Assembly (NCBI GenBank): GCA_964019165.1
Contig: OZ025272.1
Span: 15,599,093-15,663,092 of the forward strand
DNA from: Mastigias papua
Taxonomy: Eukaryota; Cnidaria; Scyphozoa; Rhizostomeae; Mastigiidae
Reading direction: 5' to 3'
DNA: 64,000 nt
The notes under the pieces: model-generated
What the model was told of the DNA's origin: nothing
Databases searched by the model: none
The model's input: the letters and a program-made list of their open reading frames with translations, nothing else
In this document: piece by piece, positions 1 through 9,467 of the stretch
Position numbering within the stretch: position 1 is the stretch's first letter
Layout: every line of letters begins with the position of its first letter
Made by a program: the position numbers and the translations under genes

Positions 1-463
1 AATCGAGTACTACTTTCTTCTAAACCACGTTCTTATAAAAAGAAGGTGCAAAACGCACTGTTGTGACTAAACACGGTCAAAAATACAGTGCTAATTAAAG
101 CAGGGGTATCGGGAGGGGGCTCGGGGGGCTCAGCCCCACTTGTCAAAATTAAGAAAGATTTTGAGAGGTTTGGGCTCCCTTCCAATGTGCATAAGCTGGA
201 TTTGTGAATTCCTACATTGATAGTATAGACCAATTCATTATTATGGCTTTATGTATCTTAACATCAATTAAGAATAGCTCATATATAACCTGAATGAATT
301 TACATGTGCATAATTCAAAATGAGATATTGGATGTGGTCATGGGTGTGGTCTATAGAGTGACTTGCAGTACAGCTCCTCCCTCGTTAACTTTTAGGACGG
401 CACCTCTGGATGAACGTAGTACTGGACCCAGTGTACTTCTGCTGTAAATTTGCAATACCCTTT
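1..463. other. gene-free flank with degenerate dispersed repeats
   Basis: I see no gene here. Positions 98-415 weakly resemble 59155-59450: both have a run rich in GGGGCTC, then a GTGTGGTC/TTGTCATTG stretch, then GTTAAC followed by TTTTAGGA and GGC. The first 50 bases resemble 9950-10000 (GAGTACTACTTTCTT shared). It is probably the edge of an old dispersed repeat. The last five bases, CCTTT (459-463), form the left target duplication of the element that begins at 464. Confidence 0.4.
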
Positions 464-1855
464 CAGTGGCGGATTCAGACTAAAATCTGACAGGGGCTGA
501 ACATCACGAGTGTGGGCGTGGTGGGTGTGGTAGGCGTGGTCAGTTTGGAAGTAGGCTTTATGCAATGAAATTATAGAGCGAAATATTTGATGATCAATCA
601 CATTTATGTGCTACGAAGTTTATCAGCCCTGTCCTAACAATTCACCACATGATCTGGACGATGTTCAGTACCTGACGTGATGGTTCTGCTTATCTGTTCT
701 CTGCTCAACATTCAGAATAGCAAATCATTTTTACAACATTCTGTATCCAAATAGGCTTGAAATGTACATTGCCAATTCAATTCAATTCAATCAACCGAAC
801 GCACGGAACAACTAGATCTAACAGCTCCAATTTACTTGCTATTGTAACGAAACATATCGTGTGACAGTGACGCAAAACACATCATGGCATCATTATCCTT
901 AGAAGAGTGGTCTATTCTGCTCGTATTTATCGCGCCTACACAGTAAACAGTGTTTAATGCTATCGACTTCCTGAGACTCATGGTGATTCTGTTAACACAC
1001 TACGCATAGGTCACTGAAGTGAAAAGGAAGCAAAGAACAACAAAGTGGCAGTCCTTATCCAAGACGGAGATTTAATTTATGTACCGTGCAGTTATGTCGA
1101 ACCAAATCAATTCGCAGACTTTAGGCTTTTCAGATAAAGTACAAGTAACTGATTCGACTCAAGTAATGACGTCTAAACTAGTCCTGAGAGTCCCTCACTG
1201 CCAACAACAAAATGCAAACAGGGTCCTACAGATGCAAGCGGCTATCAAGTCATTCTGCCTAAACGCAGACACAGTCAATAGCTCTAACCAGAAGCCCCAC
1301 GTATCAAAATTAACAGTTTAACAAAGTGCAATATTTATATACGTATTCCACCTCATACATTCGTTTAAAGCTGGGTACGGCGCTACGGCGCTAAAAATGG
1401 CTCACTACTGTTGTAGTCTGAGCATGTAATTCCTGTTACCTATATTCGCTTACCTTTTAAGCTTTCTTCACCAATAATGCGTTCGGCTGCCTTCACATGT
1501 TACTCCAAAAGCATCTAATGATCATTTCGAAATAGGAACATGGCACTGATTTCAGTAAACAACACGTATCTGATGAACTCGCATGAAATCTCCTGTATGT
1601 GGTTCTGGTTCTAGATGCCTGTTAGCACTTTTCTATCATCGAGTGCATTTTACTGGCCGGAATGCACCCAAAGACTCAGCGGATATCCACTAAAACCATG
1701 ATTCCAAAGACAAAAGATATTCCGAGCCCCCTTGGTCTATAGAATACTCAATTTGAACGGGGCTCAAAGCGTCCATGAGAAATTTACTGGCTGCACGTGA
1801 CTACAGAAATCACTTAGTATCCAATCGTCTGTTAGTATCTTGATCACAAAACAAT

Positions 1856-1938
1856 CAATATTCCGAGCCCCCCTCGCCCGTAGAATACACTGTAAAAACA
1901 CAATGCATTTTACCGACCAGGGGGGCTCGGAATATTCA
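1856..1938. repeat. palindromic hairpin at the DIRS insertion point
   Basis: CAATATTCCGAGCCCCCCT (from 1856) is followed about 45 bases later by its complement AGGGGGGCTCGGAATATT, ending near 1937. The DIRS insertion lies immediately after this right arm. Copy B retains the same hairpin (43796-43878) with a damaged right arm and no insertion. Confidence 0.7.
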
Positions 1939-1940
1939 TT

Positions 1941-2010
1941 CTATTTCATCATCGGCTCCGTCGCTACGGAGGAGTACGAGAGATAGCGCGGTAGTTCATG
2001 CAACCAGTTG
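1941..2010 (+). repeat. left inverted terminal repeat of the DIRS element
   Basis: It begins CTATTTCATCATCGGCTCCG. Its reverse complement occurs at 6600-6640, inside the internal complementary region. Bases about 1979-2010 also match, inverted, the region just inside the right terminal repeat (about 6816-6847), including GCGCGGTAGTTCATG. Confidence 0.85.
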
Positions 2011-2190
2011 TGTGGTGCGTTCGTGAATACCAGTCACGTTTTCTGTGCAGCGTTTCGAAAAGAGATATATGGTGCATCTTCACTGGTGTTTTGGTTGCTT
2101 TTTTCTTTCATCTGGTGGATTTTCACGATAAGTATTGCGAACAATTTCTTTTTGTCTGTCTTTTACTCTTCACTTCAGGGTATTTTTGCA

Positions 2191-3555
2191 ATGGAAGACA
2201 ATGTCAGAGATGTCCTTACTGACAAAGATATTGAACCATTGCAAACAGTTCAGAACCCTGCTCCTGGCAGTGCTAGAAACCCAGGTTTATCTGGGCCATA
2301 TTCAGCAATCGTTAATTTACTAAAAACGATGCACGAACAAATTATGGTTTCAAACCAACTATTGTCAGGACTTGTTGATAAAGATCAACGTCTATATTCT
2401 CGAAAAAGAAAAATGTCAATTTCTGATTCTGATGATGACTATATAATTTCTAGCAGGTCCGGTAAAAAAGGAAAAAGTATATGCAAGGAGAGCGAAACTC
2501 TCTCCGTTGCTCCGCATCGGCGGCAAACATCCCTTGTGGATAATTCTGTTTCCATGCTAGTTTGCAATGCAGAGCCCTGTTCCCCGAAGGATAATTCACA
2601 TGATTTGATAGATAATATCTCTGTGAACTTATTAGATTCAACCGATATTCATCCGAGGGATGATGATGATGCTCTCAGCCTTTTTGGCGATCGAGAGATA
2701 GATCCGAATGATCATCGCGGTAATCGCAAACAAGATGATCACGATACGGGGGAAAGTTGCCTGAAAGGTACAACTGGAACAGAGGATCATGATGAGCTTA
2801 TGCCTTCTGATGTTTTTCTTGAGAGCATTGATAGCTCTACCAGCATGACTGTCCCTAAAGGTCCTCCAATCTTGCCAAAGTTGGCAACTTTAGTTAATGA
2901 TCGCTTCAAAACTGAGCTTGAGACTGGTCAGCGAAAGCAAATCAAAGCCAAATACATGGTTCCAGAAAATTGTACCGAGATATTCTGGCCACCGGTAAAC
3001 GAGCATATTTGGAATCCTTTAAAACCAGATGCAAAAGGGGTTGACCGAGCTCTAGTAGCTATGCAAGATACCCTTGTTGTTGCATCTGGTGCTATTGCAA
3101 CATCATTACATGATTTGCTCTTATCTCGTGATAACACAAAACCATTGGAACATAAGGCCATTGCTACACGTCTCATTGATGTAATAACCCTTTTGGGGTC
3201 TATTTGTAAAGAGCTGTCGTATCGTCGCAAAGAAGCTCTCCGCCCATATCTTACTGCTGATTTCAAATACGCATGCAATCGCTCGACAAAACCCGAAAAA
3301 TTTCTGTTTGGAAATGACATCTCAAAAACAATACATGAAATCAAGACAATGGGGAAAATTGTGCAGAATTCGCCCCAAAGAGCTCGAGGGGTCTCACAAT
3401 TTCGAGCCTCTGTGCAAAATGTACAAAGCAAACCTTATGGTCAGTCTTTTTTATCGCAGCGGGGGAGGACGGCACGTCCTCCCAGAAAGCCCCAAGGTCA
3501 TTACAGCTCAGTCCAGCAAATCAAAAAGAAACCATGGCACAGTTGGAACAAGTAA
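2191..3555 (+). CDS. DIRS gag-like protein
   Basis: This is the first open frame of the DIRS element, 454 residues from ATG 2191. The frame is open back to 2008 but has no earlier ATG, and that upstream translation is hydrophobic and unlike the rest, so I start at MEDNVRDVL. The N-terminal half is acidic and Ser-rich with a basic patch (KRK near residue 74, KKGK near 92). The C-terminal half has the regular hydrophobic pattern of DIRS gag proteins (about residues 230-420) and ends in a basic tail rich in R, Q and S, likely for nucleic-acid binding. It overlaps the RT frame by 22 bases. The role, packaging of element RNA, is inferred from position and family. Confidence 0.75.
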   Translation: MEDNVRDVLTDKDIEPLQTVQNPAPGSARNPGLSGPYSAIVNLLKTMHEQIMVSNQLLSGLVDKDQRLYSRKRKMSISDSDDDYIISSRSGKKGKSICKESETLSVAPHRRQTSLVDNSVSMLVCNAEPCSPKDNSHDLIDNISVNLLDSTDIHPRDDDDALSLFGDREIDPNDHRGNRKQDDHDTGESCLKGTTGTEDHDELMPSDVFLESIDSSTSMTVPKGPPILPKLATLVNDRFKTELETGQRKQIKAKYMVPENCTEIFWPPVNEHIWNPLKPDAKGVDRALVAMQDTLVVASGAIATSLHDLLLSRDNTKPLEHKAIATRLIDVITLLGSICKELSYRRKEALRPYLTADFKYACNRSTKPEKFLFGNDISKTIHEIKTMGKIVQNSPQRARGVSQFRASVQNVQSKPYGQSFLSQRGRTARPPRKPQGHYSSVQQIKKKPWHSWNK

Positions 3556-5549
3556 ATGATATGGTAACCAATTTCTCTTCTTTTGTTGATATGCACTTAT
3601 GCCCTTATCTACAAGCGAAAGTAAAACTTTTTACCGCAGGGCAAATCAAATATTATTTTCATCACTGGCAGAAAATTACCTCAGATAAATACATTCTGCA
3701 AATGGTTGCAGGGGATCTAATTGAATTTAATGGGCCCCCTCCTATCGATAATAGCTGTCCGAATAATCATATTTCAAATGACACCATTTCAAAGGTCAAA
3801 ATGGAGATTAATTCTCTGCTTGCCAGTCGAGTTGTTATCCCATGTCAACATGAAGCAACTGAGTTTGTCTCGCCTATATTTACTGTGCCTAAGCCTGATA
3901 ATAAAATTAGATTGATTCTCAACCTTAAGGCATTGAATTCTCATATTGCTTATTATCACTTTAAAATGGATTCAATTCAAACAGTAGCCTCAATGATAAC
4001 CCCAAATTGCTGGATGGCCTCGATAGACTTAAAAGATGCTTACTATAGTGTGCCTATTCATCCACTTTATCAAAAATACCTACGTTTTCAGTTCCTAGGA
4101 CAGCTTTATCAGTACACTGCTTTTCCCAATGGTCTAGCATCTTGTCCACGCAAGTTCACAAAATTGCTAAAACCTCCTTTGGCCGTATTACGAGAACGAG
4201 GTCATCTTGTCTCGAGCTATATTGATGATATCTATTTGCAACATGAAACCTACTTTGGTTGTATTGAGACTGTAACAGCAACATTAACTTTATTTGATAC
4301 ACTTGGCTTTGTCGTCCATCCAATAAAATCGGAATTTATTCCTAAACAACAGATCGTATTTTTAGGATTTGTGTTAGATTCTGTAGCAATGCAAATATCT
4401 CTTACCCAAAAACGTTTTGAGAAAATATTAAAATTCCTGCGATACATCAATCAACATGCCTCTATGGTAAAAATTCGTGATGTGGCAAGAACCTTAGGAT
4501 ATATGGTTTCCAGTTTCCCAGCAATTCCTTTTGGTGCTGCTCATTACAGGTGTTTGGAACAAGACAAAGTTAAGGCATTGCAGATTTCAAAAGGAAATTT
4601 TGACAAAATGATGACTTTAAGTGATTCTGCTATTCAAGACATTGACTGGTGGTTACAGAATTTGCCACATAGTTATGGAATAATAGGAAAAACTCCTTTT
4701 GTTCATACAATCTATTCAGATGCATCTTTGCAAGGCTGGGGGGCAGCTATGACAAATATCACGACTGGTGGAAAATGGTCCTACAAAGAATCACAATTAC
4801 ATATAAATACATTAGAACTCTTAGCTGCATTTTATGCAGTTAGAAGTTTCAAAGATACAATTAGCAACAAAAATATCTGTCTTATGCTTGACAACAGCGC
4901 CGCAGTATGCATAATTAATAAAAAGGGTACAACTCGCAGCTCTAATTGTAATTCTATTGCAGTTCAGCTTTGGGAATTTTGTCAAACACATAACATTCTT
5001 TTGACAGCATTCCATATCCCTGGAGTTCAGAATGTTAGTGCTGATAGGGAGTCACGTATTTTTGCTAATCCCGATGCAGAATGGATGCTAAATCCTAAAT
5101 GTCTGAAACAAGCTTTAATTATACTGAATTATGAGCCAGAAATTGATCTTTTCGCCACTAGGCTCAATGCACAATTTGCTAAATATTGCTCTTTGCGGCT
5201 AGATCCCTATGCATCTTCTATTGATGCATTTTCTATTTCGTGGTTTGATCTTAAGTTCTATTGTTTTCCACCTTTTAGTTGCATACTTCAGGTATTGCAA
5301 AAGATTCGGAGCGATTCAGCAACGGGAGTAATTGTAGTACCAAAATGGCCTACACAAATATGGTACCCTCACCTGCTACGCCTACTTGCAGCTCCGCCGG
5401 TGTGTCTAAAGTCCAGCAAAAACTTATTGACTCTTCCGGGATGGACAGACATGGTACATCCTCTATATCGCAGCCTGCATTTAATGGTTTGTCTAGTGTC
5501 AGGCAACGTTTCGCCAGACAAGGCCTATCTTCCCCCTCAGTTGACATAA
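3534..5549 (+). CDS. DIRS reverse transcriptase / RNase H
   Basis: The frame has 671 residues. Reverse transcriptase motifs are clear: a linker-type NLKALN near residue 125, the catalytic ASIDLKDAYYSVPI (first Asp) near 165, FPNGLASCPRKF near 200 and YIDDIYLQ (the YxDD box) near 228. RNase H follows, with YSDASLQGWG, an ELLAA Glu, MLDNSAA and an HIPGVQNVSADRESR segment. The C-terminal 130 residues (DLFATRLNAQF onward) are the conserved extension seen in DIRS RT proteins. The protein would copy element RNA into DNA. It starts inside the end of gag and overlaps the recombinase frame by about 200 bases. I see no stop or frameshift within it. Confidence 0.93.
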   Translation: MAQLEQVNDMVTNFSSFVDMHLCPYLQAKVKLFTAGQIKYYFHHWQKITSDKYILQMVAGDLIEFNGPPPIDNSCPNNHISNDTISKVKMEINSLLASRVVIPCQHEATEFVSPIFTVPKPDNKIRLILNLKALNSHIAYYHFKMDSIQTVASMITPNCWMASIDLKDAYYSVPIHPLYQKYLRFQFLGQLYQYTAFPNGLASCPRKFTKLLKPPLAVLRERGHLVSSYIDDIYLQHETYFGCIETVTATLTLFDTLGFVVHPIKSEFIPKQQIVFLGFVLDSVAMQISLTQKRFEKILKFLRYINQHASMVKIRDVARTLGYMVSSFPAIPFGAAHYRCLEQDKVKALQISKGNFDKMMTLSDSAIQDIDWWLQNLPHSYGIIGKTPFVHTIYSDASLQGWGAAMTNITTGGKWSYKESQLHINTLELLAAFYAVRSFKDTISNKNICLMLDNSAAVCIINKKGTTRSSNCNSIAVQLWEFCQTHNILLTAFHIPGVQNVSADRESRIFANPDAEWMLNPKCLKQALIILNYEPEIDLFATRLNAQFAKYCSLRLDPYASSIDAFSISWFDLKFYCFPPFSCILQVLQKIRSDSATGVIVVPKWPTQIWYPHLLRLLAAPPVCLKSSKNLLTLPGWTDMVHPLYRSLHLMVCLVSGNVSPDKAYLPPQLT

Positions 5550-6478
5550 TTATGGCAGCATGGCGTGATTCAACTAAAAAGCAGTATAATATGTATCTAC
5601 AGAAGTGGCTAGAATACTGCTCTTTGAATGACTATGATCCTTTTTCTCCATCAACTGCCAATGCTCTGGATTTCCTTACTTTTTTATATAGCCAAGGTTT
5701 ATCGTTTAGTACTATAAATATTGCGAGAAGTGCATTGTCGTGTTTCTGTAACTTTGAAGGGCTGCCAGTTCCATTCGGTCAGTTACCAGTTGTAAAACGT
5801 TTTATGAAAGGGGTGTTTCAGCTACGGCCTTCATTACCAAGACATCATTCGATTTGGGATGTTAAGCAAATCTTTGACTTTTTTCGCTCTCAACCACCAG
5901 TTGATGAGCTATCCTTGAAAGACTTAACGTGTCGTATCGCGTTTTTATTATGCTTATTAAGTGGACAGCGTTGTCAAACGATACACTGCCTTAACGTTGA
6001 ACACATGGATGTTACTGAAACTGAATATACTTGTCATATTGTGGAAAAGCTAAAACATACCCGTCCTGGTGTCCATCAAAAGCCTCTACGTTTTATCAAA
6101 TATGATATTGAACCTCGTCTTTGTATTTACAGACATTTGAAAGAATATTTAGATCGTACCTCATCTTTTCGAGTTGATCAGAAACAACTGTTGATTAGTT
6201 TTGTGCGTCCTCATTCGGCTGTTTCAAAGGACACAATTTCACGATGGTGTCGCAAGGTTTTGGAACAAGTAGGCATTGACATTTCTAAATAATCATGTCA
6301 CAGTACTCGTGCGGCTTCCACGTCGAGCCTTGTAAGAAAGAACTTCGATCTGAAGGAAGTGATGATTGCTGCAGGATGGACGCAAGAGCAAACATTTCAA
6401 CGGTTTTATAATCTTCCTTTGTACAATTCATTTAATTTTGGACATGCTTTGCTTGTTGCTGATAATTCTGTAGTTTAG
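5345..6478 (+). pseudogene. DIRS tyrosine recombinase with in-frame premature stop
   Basis: This is a phage-integrase-fold tyrosine recombinase, which in DIRS elements inserts a circular DNA copy without an RVE-type integrase. The ATG at 5345 is the first in frame. A SAM-like N-terminal DNA-binding domain (about residues 70-165) is followed by the catalytic domain, with its first Arg in SGQRCQT near residue 218. TAA at 6290-6292 ends the open frame after 315 residues. The same frame then continues 62 more codons to TAG at 6476-6478 and carries the expected HSTR box and the FYNLPLY segment that should supply the nucleophilic Tyr. The stop is therefore a point nonsense change or a readthrough site, and the product that ends at it would be inactive. 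Confidence 0.88.
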
Positions 6479-6599
6479 ACCAGTTGCTATTTTGCATAGT
6501 TATGTTGAAGATAAATCCTGTAGGATTACTGCAAAAAAGTAGAAATATATAGCTGATGGGTTGGTGTTTTCCCATCAATGGCTCAATGACCTCTAAATT

Positions 6600-6725
6600 C
6601 TCGTACTCCTCCGTAGCGACGGAGCCGATGATGAAATAGAATTTTCCAATCAAACGAGACTTACCTGTAAGTGATGTTTGATTGTGATTCTATGATTCAT
6701 CGGCTAGGAGCGAAGGAGGTGTACG
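6600..6725 (+). repeat. DIRS internal complementary region
   Basis: Bases 6600-6640 are the reverse complement of the left terminus (from 1938), and 6639-6725 the reverse complement of the right terminus (6847-6932), joined as GAATT at about 6639-6643. This is the diagnostic template from which DIRS elements are thought to rebuild their termini and circularise. The region starts about 120 bases after the recombinase frame ends. Confidence 0.9.
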
Positions 6726-6846
6726 CCCAGCCCTTTTTGTACTTTTTCTAATTTTTAGGCCCTCCCTACCAAGCCTCCTTCGCTTTGTGTGTCATTGATC
6801 CATTGCTGCTCTGAAGACTGGTTACATGAACTACCGCGCTCTCTCT

Positions 6847-6932
6847 CGTACACCTCCTTCGCTCCTAGCCGATGAATCATAGAATCACAATCAAACATCA
6901 CTTACAGGTAAGTCTCGTTTGATTGGAAAATT
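6847..6932 (+). repeat. right inverted terminal repeat of the DIRS element
   Basis: It runs from CGTACACCTCCTTCGC to GATTGGAAAATT and is the reverse complement of 6639-6725. It contains ACAGGTAAGT, which resembles a splice donor by chance or design. The final ATT (6930-6932) is shared with the target. Confidence 0.85.
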
Positions 6933-7335
6933 GTCTTGTGATCAAGATACTTGCAAAGGAGTGGACACTGGATGGCTTGCTGCGTCACGTGCAGTCAGTA
7001 GATTTTTCGACGACGCTTTGAGCCCCCGTCAAATCAAGTTTTCCATAGACCAAGGGGGCTCGGAATATCCATTGTCTCTTGATGGAGATCCTGACAAAAG
7101 ATTGGACACCTAATACATATTTCGGTCAGTGGTAGTCAGCAAAATACATACAGACGCTCTGTTGACAATTGTTTTTCTACATGTTGCCACCTCTGCCGAC
7201 CCGAAAGAGCTGCAATACTTGCAAAGTGTCCCCTATATATAGGAAGATTTGTTAAAGTGAAAGAATATTATATTCTTAAACCTAGAAATCTGACTGGGGC
7301 TCAAGCCCCCTAGCCCCCCTCTGGATCCGCCACTG

Positions 7336-7976
7336 CCTTTTATGCATAATAATCTAAGTTTATAAACCATTTCCCCAATAGATATAAGTAAAGAACTTAC
7401 AATTTCTTTTAAAAAAAGAGCTTTTGGCTCATTACTGAACCTTTCGTACCTTTTCATGATTTCAGTACTAACACTGTCTTAGGAATTTTTAGCAAGAATG
7501 TGTGAGATTGCGCGCCACTGCGATGTTACATAGGCAGACAGTCACTACACCAGTATAACACTAGAATATATGGAGAACACGGTGAACCTATACAGATTAT
7601 GCAAATTAGACGGTGGTGTTTTTTGTTATTTCAATCAAAACTAACTACAACACAAGTAACTAATATACTGTGCTGTGTAAAACAACTCAAGTGTTACAGG
7701 TAATAAAGATATATAAATAACAATTAATAAAATAAAGAGCTACAACAAAATGACAAATTAATGCAAGTACATATAGTTATTAGTGTTCCAAGTTCATCCA
7801 ACTCTAATGTCTTCAATCAGCAACGGTAACGGCAACAGCAACGGCAACGGCAACGGTAACTCTCGGCGACTTCAACTGAAACGACTTTCACTCACGCCAA
7901 CTTACACGACTGTACTCAAACTCGCGACGACTTTAACTTACAGACACACAACACACCCACATTTATATTCAACATA
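7336..7976. other. gene-free spacer with a short CAACGG repeat
   Basis: No gene is visible. Bases about 7818-7860 are a short imperfect hexanucleotide array (AACGGC/AACGGT units). The short open frame across it (7783-7977) is low-complexity and not convincing. Confidence 0.5.
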
Positions 7977-9467
7977 GCAAGGGGGAAAAATGTTTTGAGC
8001 CAATCAGCTCATTTGTTTACAGCCTCATTTACCAATCAAAACGCGTACAAGACAATAGAAATTTGAGAGAAGATGATATTTGATCAGTTTCAAAAACAAA
8101 GATGGCGTCACAGGCTTTTTGCTGTATAAAAAACACCTCACATGAAAATTTGGTGTTGCACGCGATATTTCTCTTTTTTGGGCAGATTTTTATATTTTCT
8201 GGTAGAAGGAAGATTCTTCTAAAATTCTACCGCTTCCCTTTTCAAAATATTACTGCAAACAGGAGATACCTGGTCCTATAGTTAGCGGAATTTTTGCAGT
8301 ATCTTCGCCTTGGACTCACCTTTGTAAGAACTGCTGAGTGGGCCTCCCCCAATCCATGGTCACGTATACTGATTTCAAGCTTATAGACATATTCCTAAAC
8401 TATTTTTTCTTCTACATTTCATTCTGCCATACTCCTTGTATGTCCCTAGTTTCTTTATGCCAGTCTCCAAAATTGAGGGATTAGTGAGCTTACCCCCAAC
8501 CATTGAGGGATCAAGGAACACAGAAATCGTTTAGTTACACCTTTTGCATTACATGACATTTGAGTATTTGTTGTTATGCAAAGAATATGCATGTTTAAGT
8601 ATTATTTGACACATCTGTTGTCAAGTTACATTTTAATTGCTCTTTCTTTAGTAAATTCTGTAGACACAAACAGCAACTGTTGATAATGTGCTGGGGGTCT
8701 TCCACCTCTATCTGCTTCCAGAGATTTATACACTCTTAGAACGTTACCAAGTCCGTGAGCTCTCAGATTAATGACTTTACTGTCTTCATCGTTTTCAATC
8801 CAGGAGCTATGATACGGGTTTTGACACGTTTTCGCGAATTTTGGCATCCTGTTTCAGGGCTGAACCGGAGTAATTTGGAGAACTTTCACTTCCGACTGAC
8901 GACAGCTTGAATTTCCCGCCAAAAAAGTTCAGTGACGTATAATGCGAAGGACGAAAGTTTTTTTGGACGAAGGAGTCCCGTATCTGCCTCGGTAAATCGC
9001 AACAATACTTTGCCACAAAGTATTTCATTGCTATGAGTAAATAGTGTTAAGGTCATCTTGAGATTGTTAGGAAGAATGTAGTGGAATGCATTTGAAACGT
9101 GGAAGGGGAAGGCCCGTCTGTCAGGAGAGTCCAAGGCGAAGATACTGCAAAAATTCCGCTAACTATAGGACCAGATATCTCCTGTTTGCAGTAATATTTT
9201 GAAAAGGGAAGCGGTAGAATTTTAGAAGAATCTTCCTTCTACCAGAAAATATAAAAATCTGCCCGAAAAAGAGAAATATCGCGTGCAACACAAAATTTTC
9301 GTGTGAGGTGTTTTTTATACAGCAAAAAGCCTGTGACGCCATCTTTGTTTTTGAAACTGATCAAATATCATCTTCTCTCAAATTTCTATTGTCTTGTACG
9401 CGTTTTGATTGGTAAATGAGGCTGTAAACAAATGAGCTGATTGGCTCAAAACATTTTTCCCCCTTGC
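7977..9467. mobile_element. long-TIR (Mutator-like) non-autonomous element
   Basis: Near-perfect inverted repeats of about 340 bp lie at 7977-8316 and 9127-9467, beginning GCAAGGGGGAAAAATG. Both ends are flanked by the same 11 bases, TATTCAACATA (7966-7976 and 9468-9478). Long inverted repeats with a 9-11-bp duplication suggest a Mutator-like element, which is inference; if the outer ATA is counted as element, the duplication shrinks to TCAAC. The 810-bp centre has small overlapping minus-strand frames (8626-9134) without recognisable homology, so it is either non-coding or carries captured host sequence. Confidence 0.75.

Larger units (their letters stand above)
1941..6929 (+). mobile_element. 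DIRS-type tyrosine-recombinase retrotransposon
   Basis: The element has the DIRS layout: gag-like frame, RT/RNase H frame and tyrosine recombinase frame, each overlapping the next, between non-identical inverted terminal repeats, with an internal complementary region near the right end. There is no target duplication. The uninserted sequence in copy B (ATATTCATTGTCTTGTG near 43873) shows that the element replaced nothing and is flanked by the trinucleotide ATT on both sides (1938-1940 and 6930-6932), as expected when a recombinase inserts a circular intermediate through a short shared core. The recombinase frame has a stop, so this copy may be disabled. Confidence 0.92.
464..7335. mobile_element. 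hAT-like non-autonomous element, copy A (contains the DIRS element)
   Basis: The ends are inverted: CAGTGGCGGATTCAGA at 464 and TCTGGATCCGCCACTG ending at 7335. The flanks carry a 5-bp duplication, CCTTT (459-463 and 7336-7340). Without the nested DIRS element the unit is about 1.88 kb and matches copy B (11042-44293) along its length at high identity. CAG-starting termini suggest hAT; a 5-bp rather than 8-bp duplication fits the hAT5-type group, which is inference. No transposase is visible. An 80-codon open frame (1079-1321) recurs in copy B with changed codons and a shifted end, so I do not call it a gene. The interior has repeated inverted copies of ATATTCCGAGCCCCC. Confidence 0.75.

Noticed and set aside
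1079..1321. 80-codon frame conserved in copies A and B
   Set aside because: The copy B version diverges in frame after an indel and has no domain; conservation follows from the shared transposon sequence.
2008..2190. Upstream extension of the DIRS gag frame (hydrophobic, leader-like)
   Set aside because: No ATG in frame; it overlaps the terminal repeat region and is best read as leader.
7783..7977. Small Asn/Gly/Ser-rich frame
   Set aside because: It is a translation of a hexanucleotide repeat.
8626..9134. Three overlapping minus-strand frames inside the long-TIR element
   Set aside because: They overlap in different frames, are short, and show no recognisable motif.
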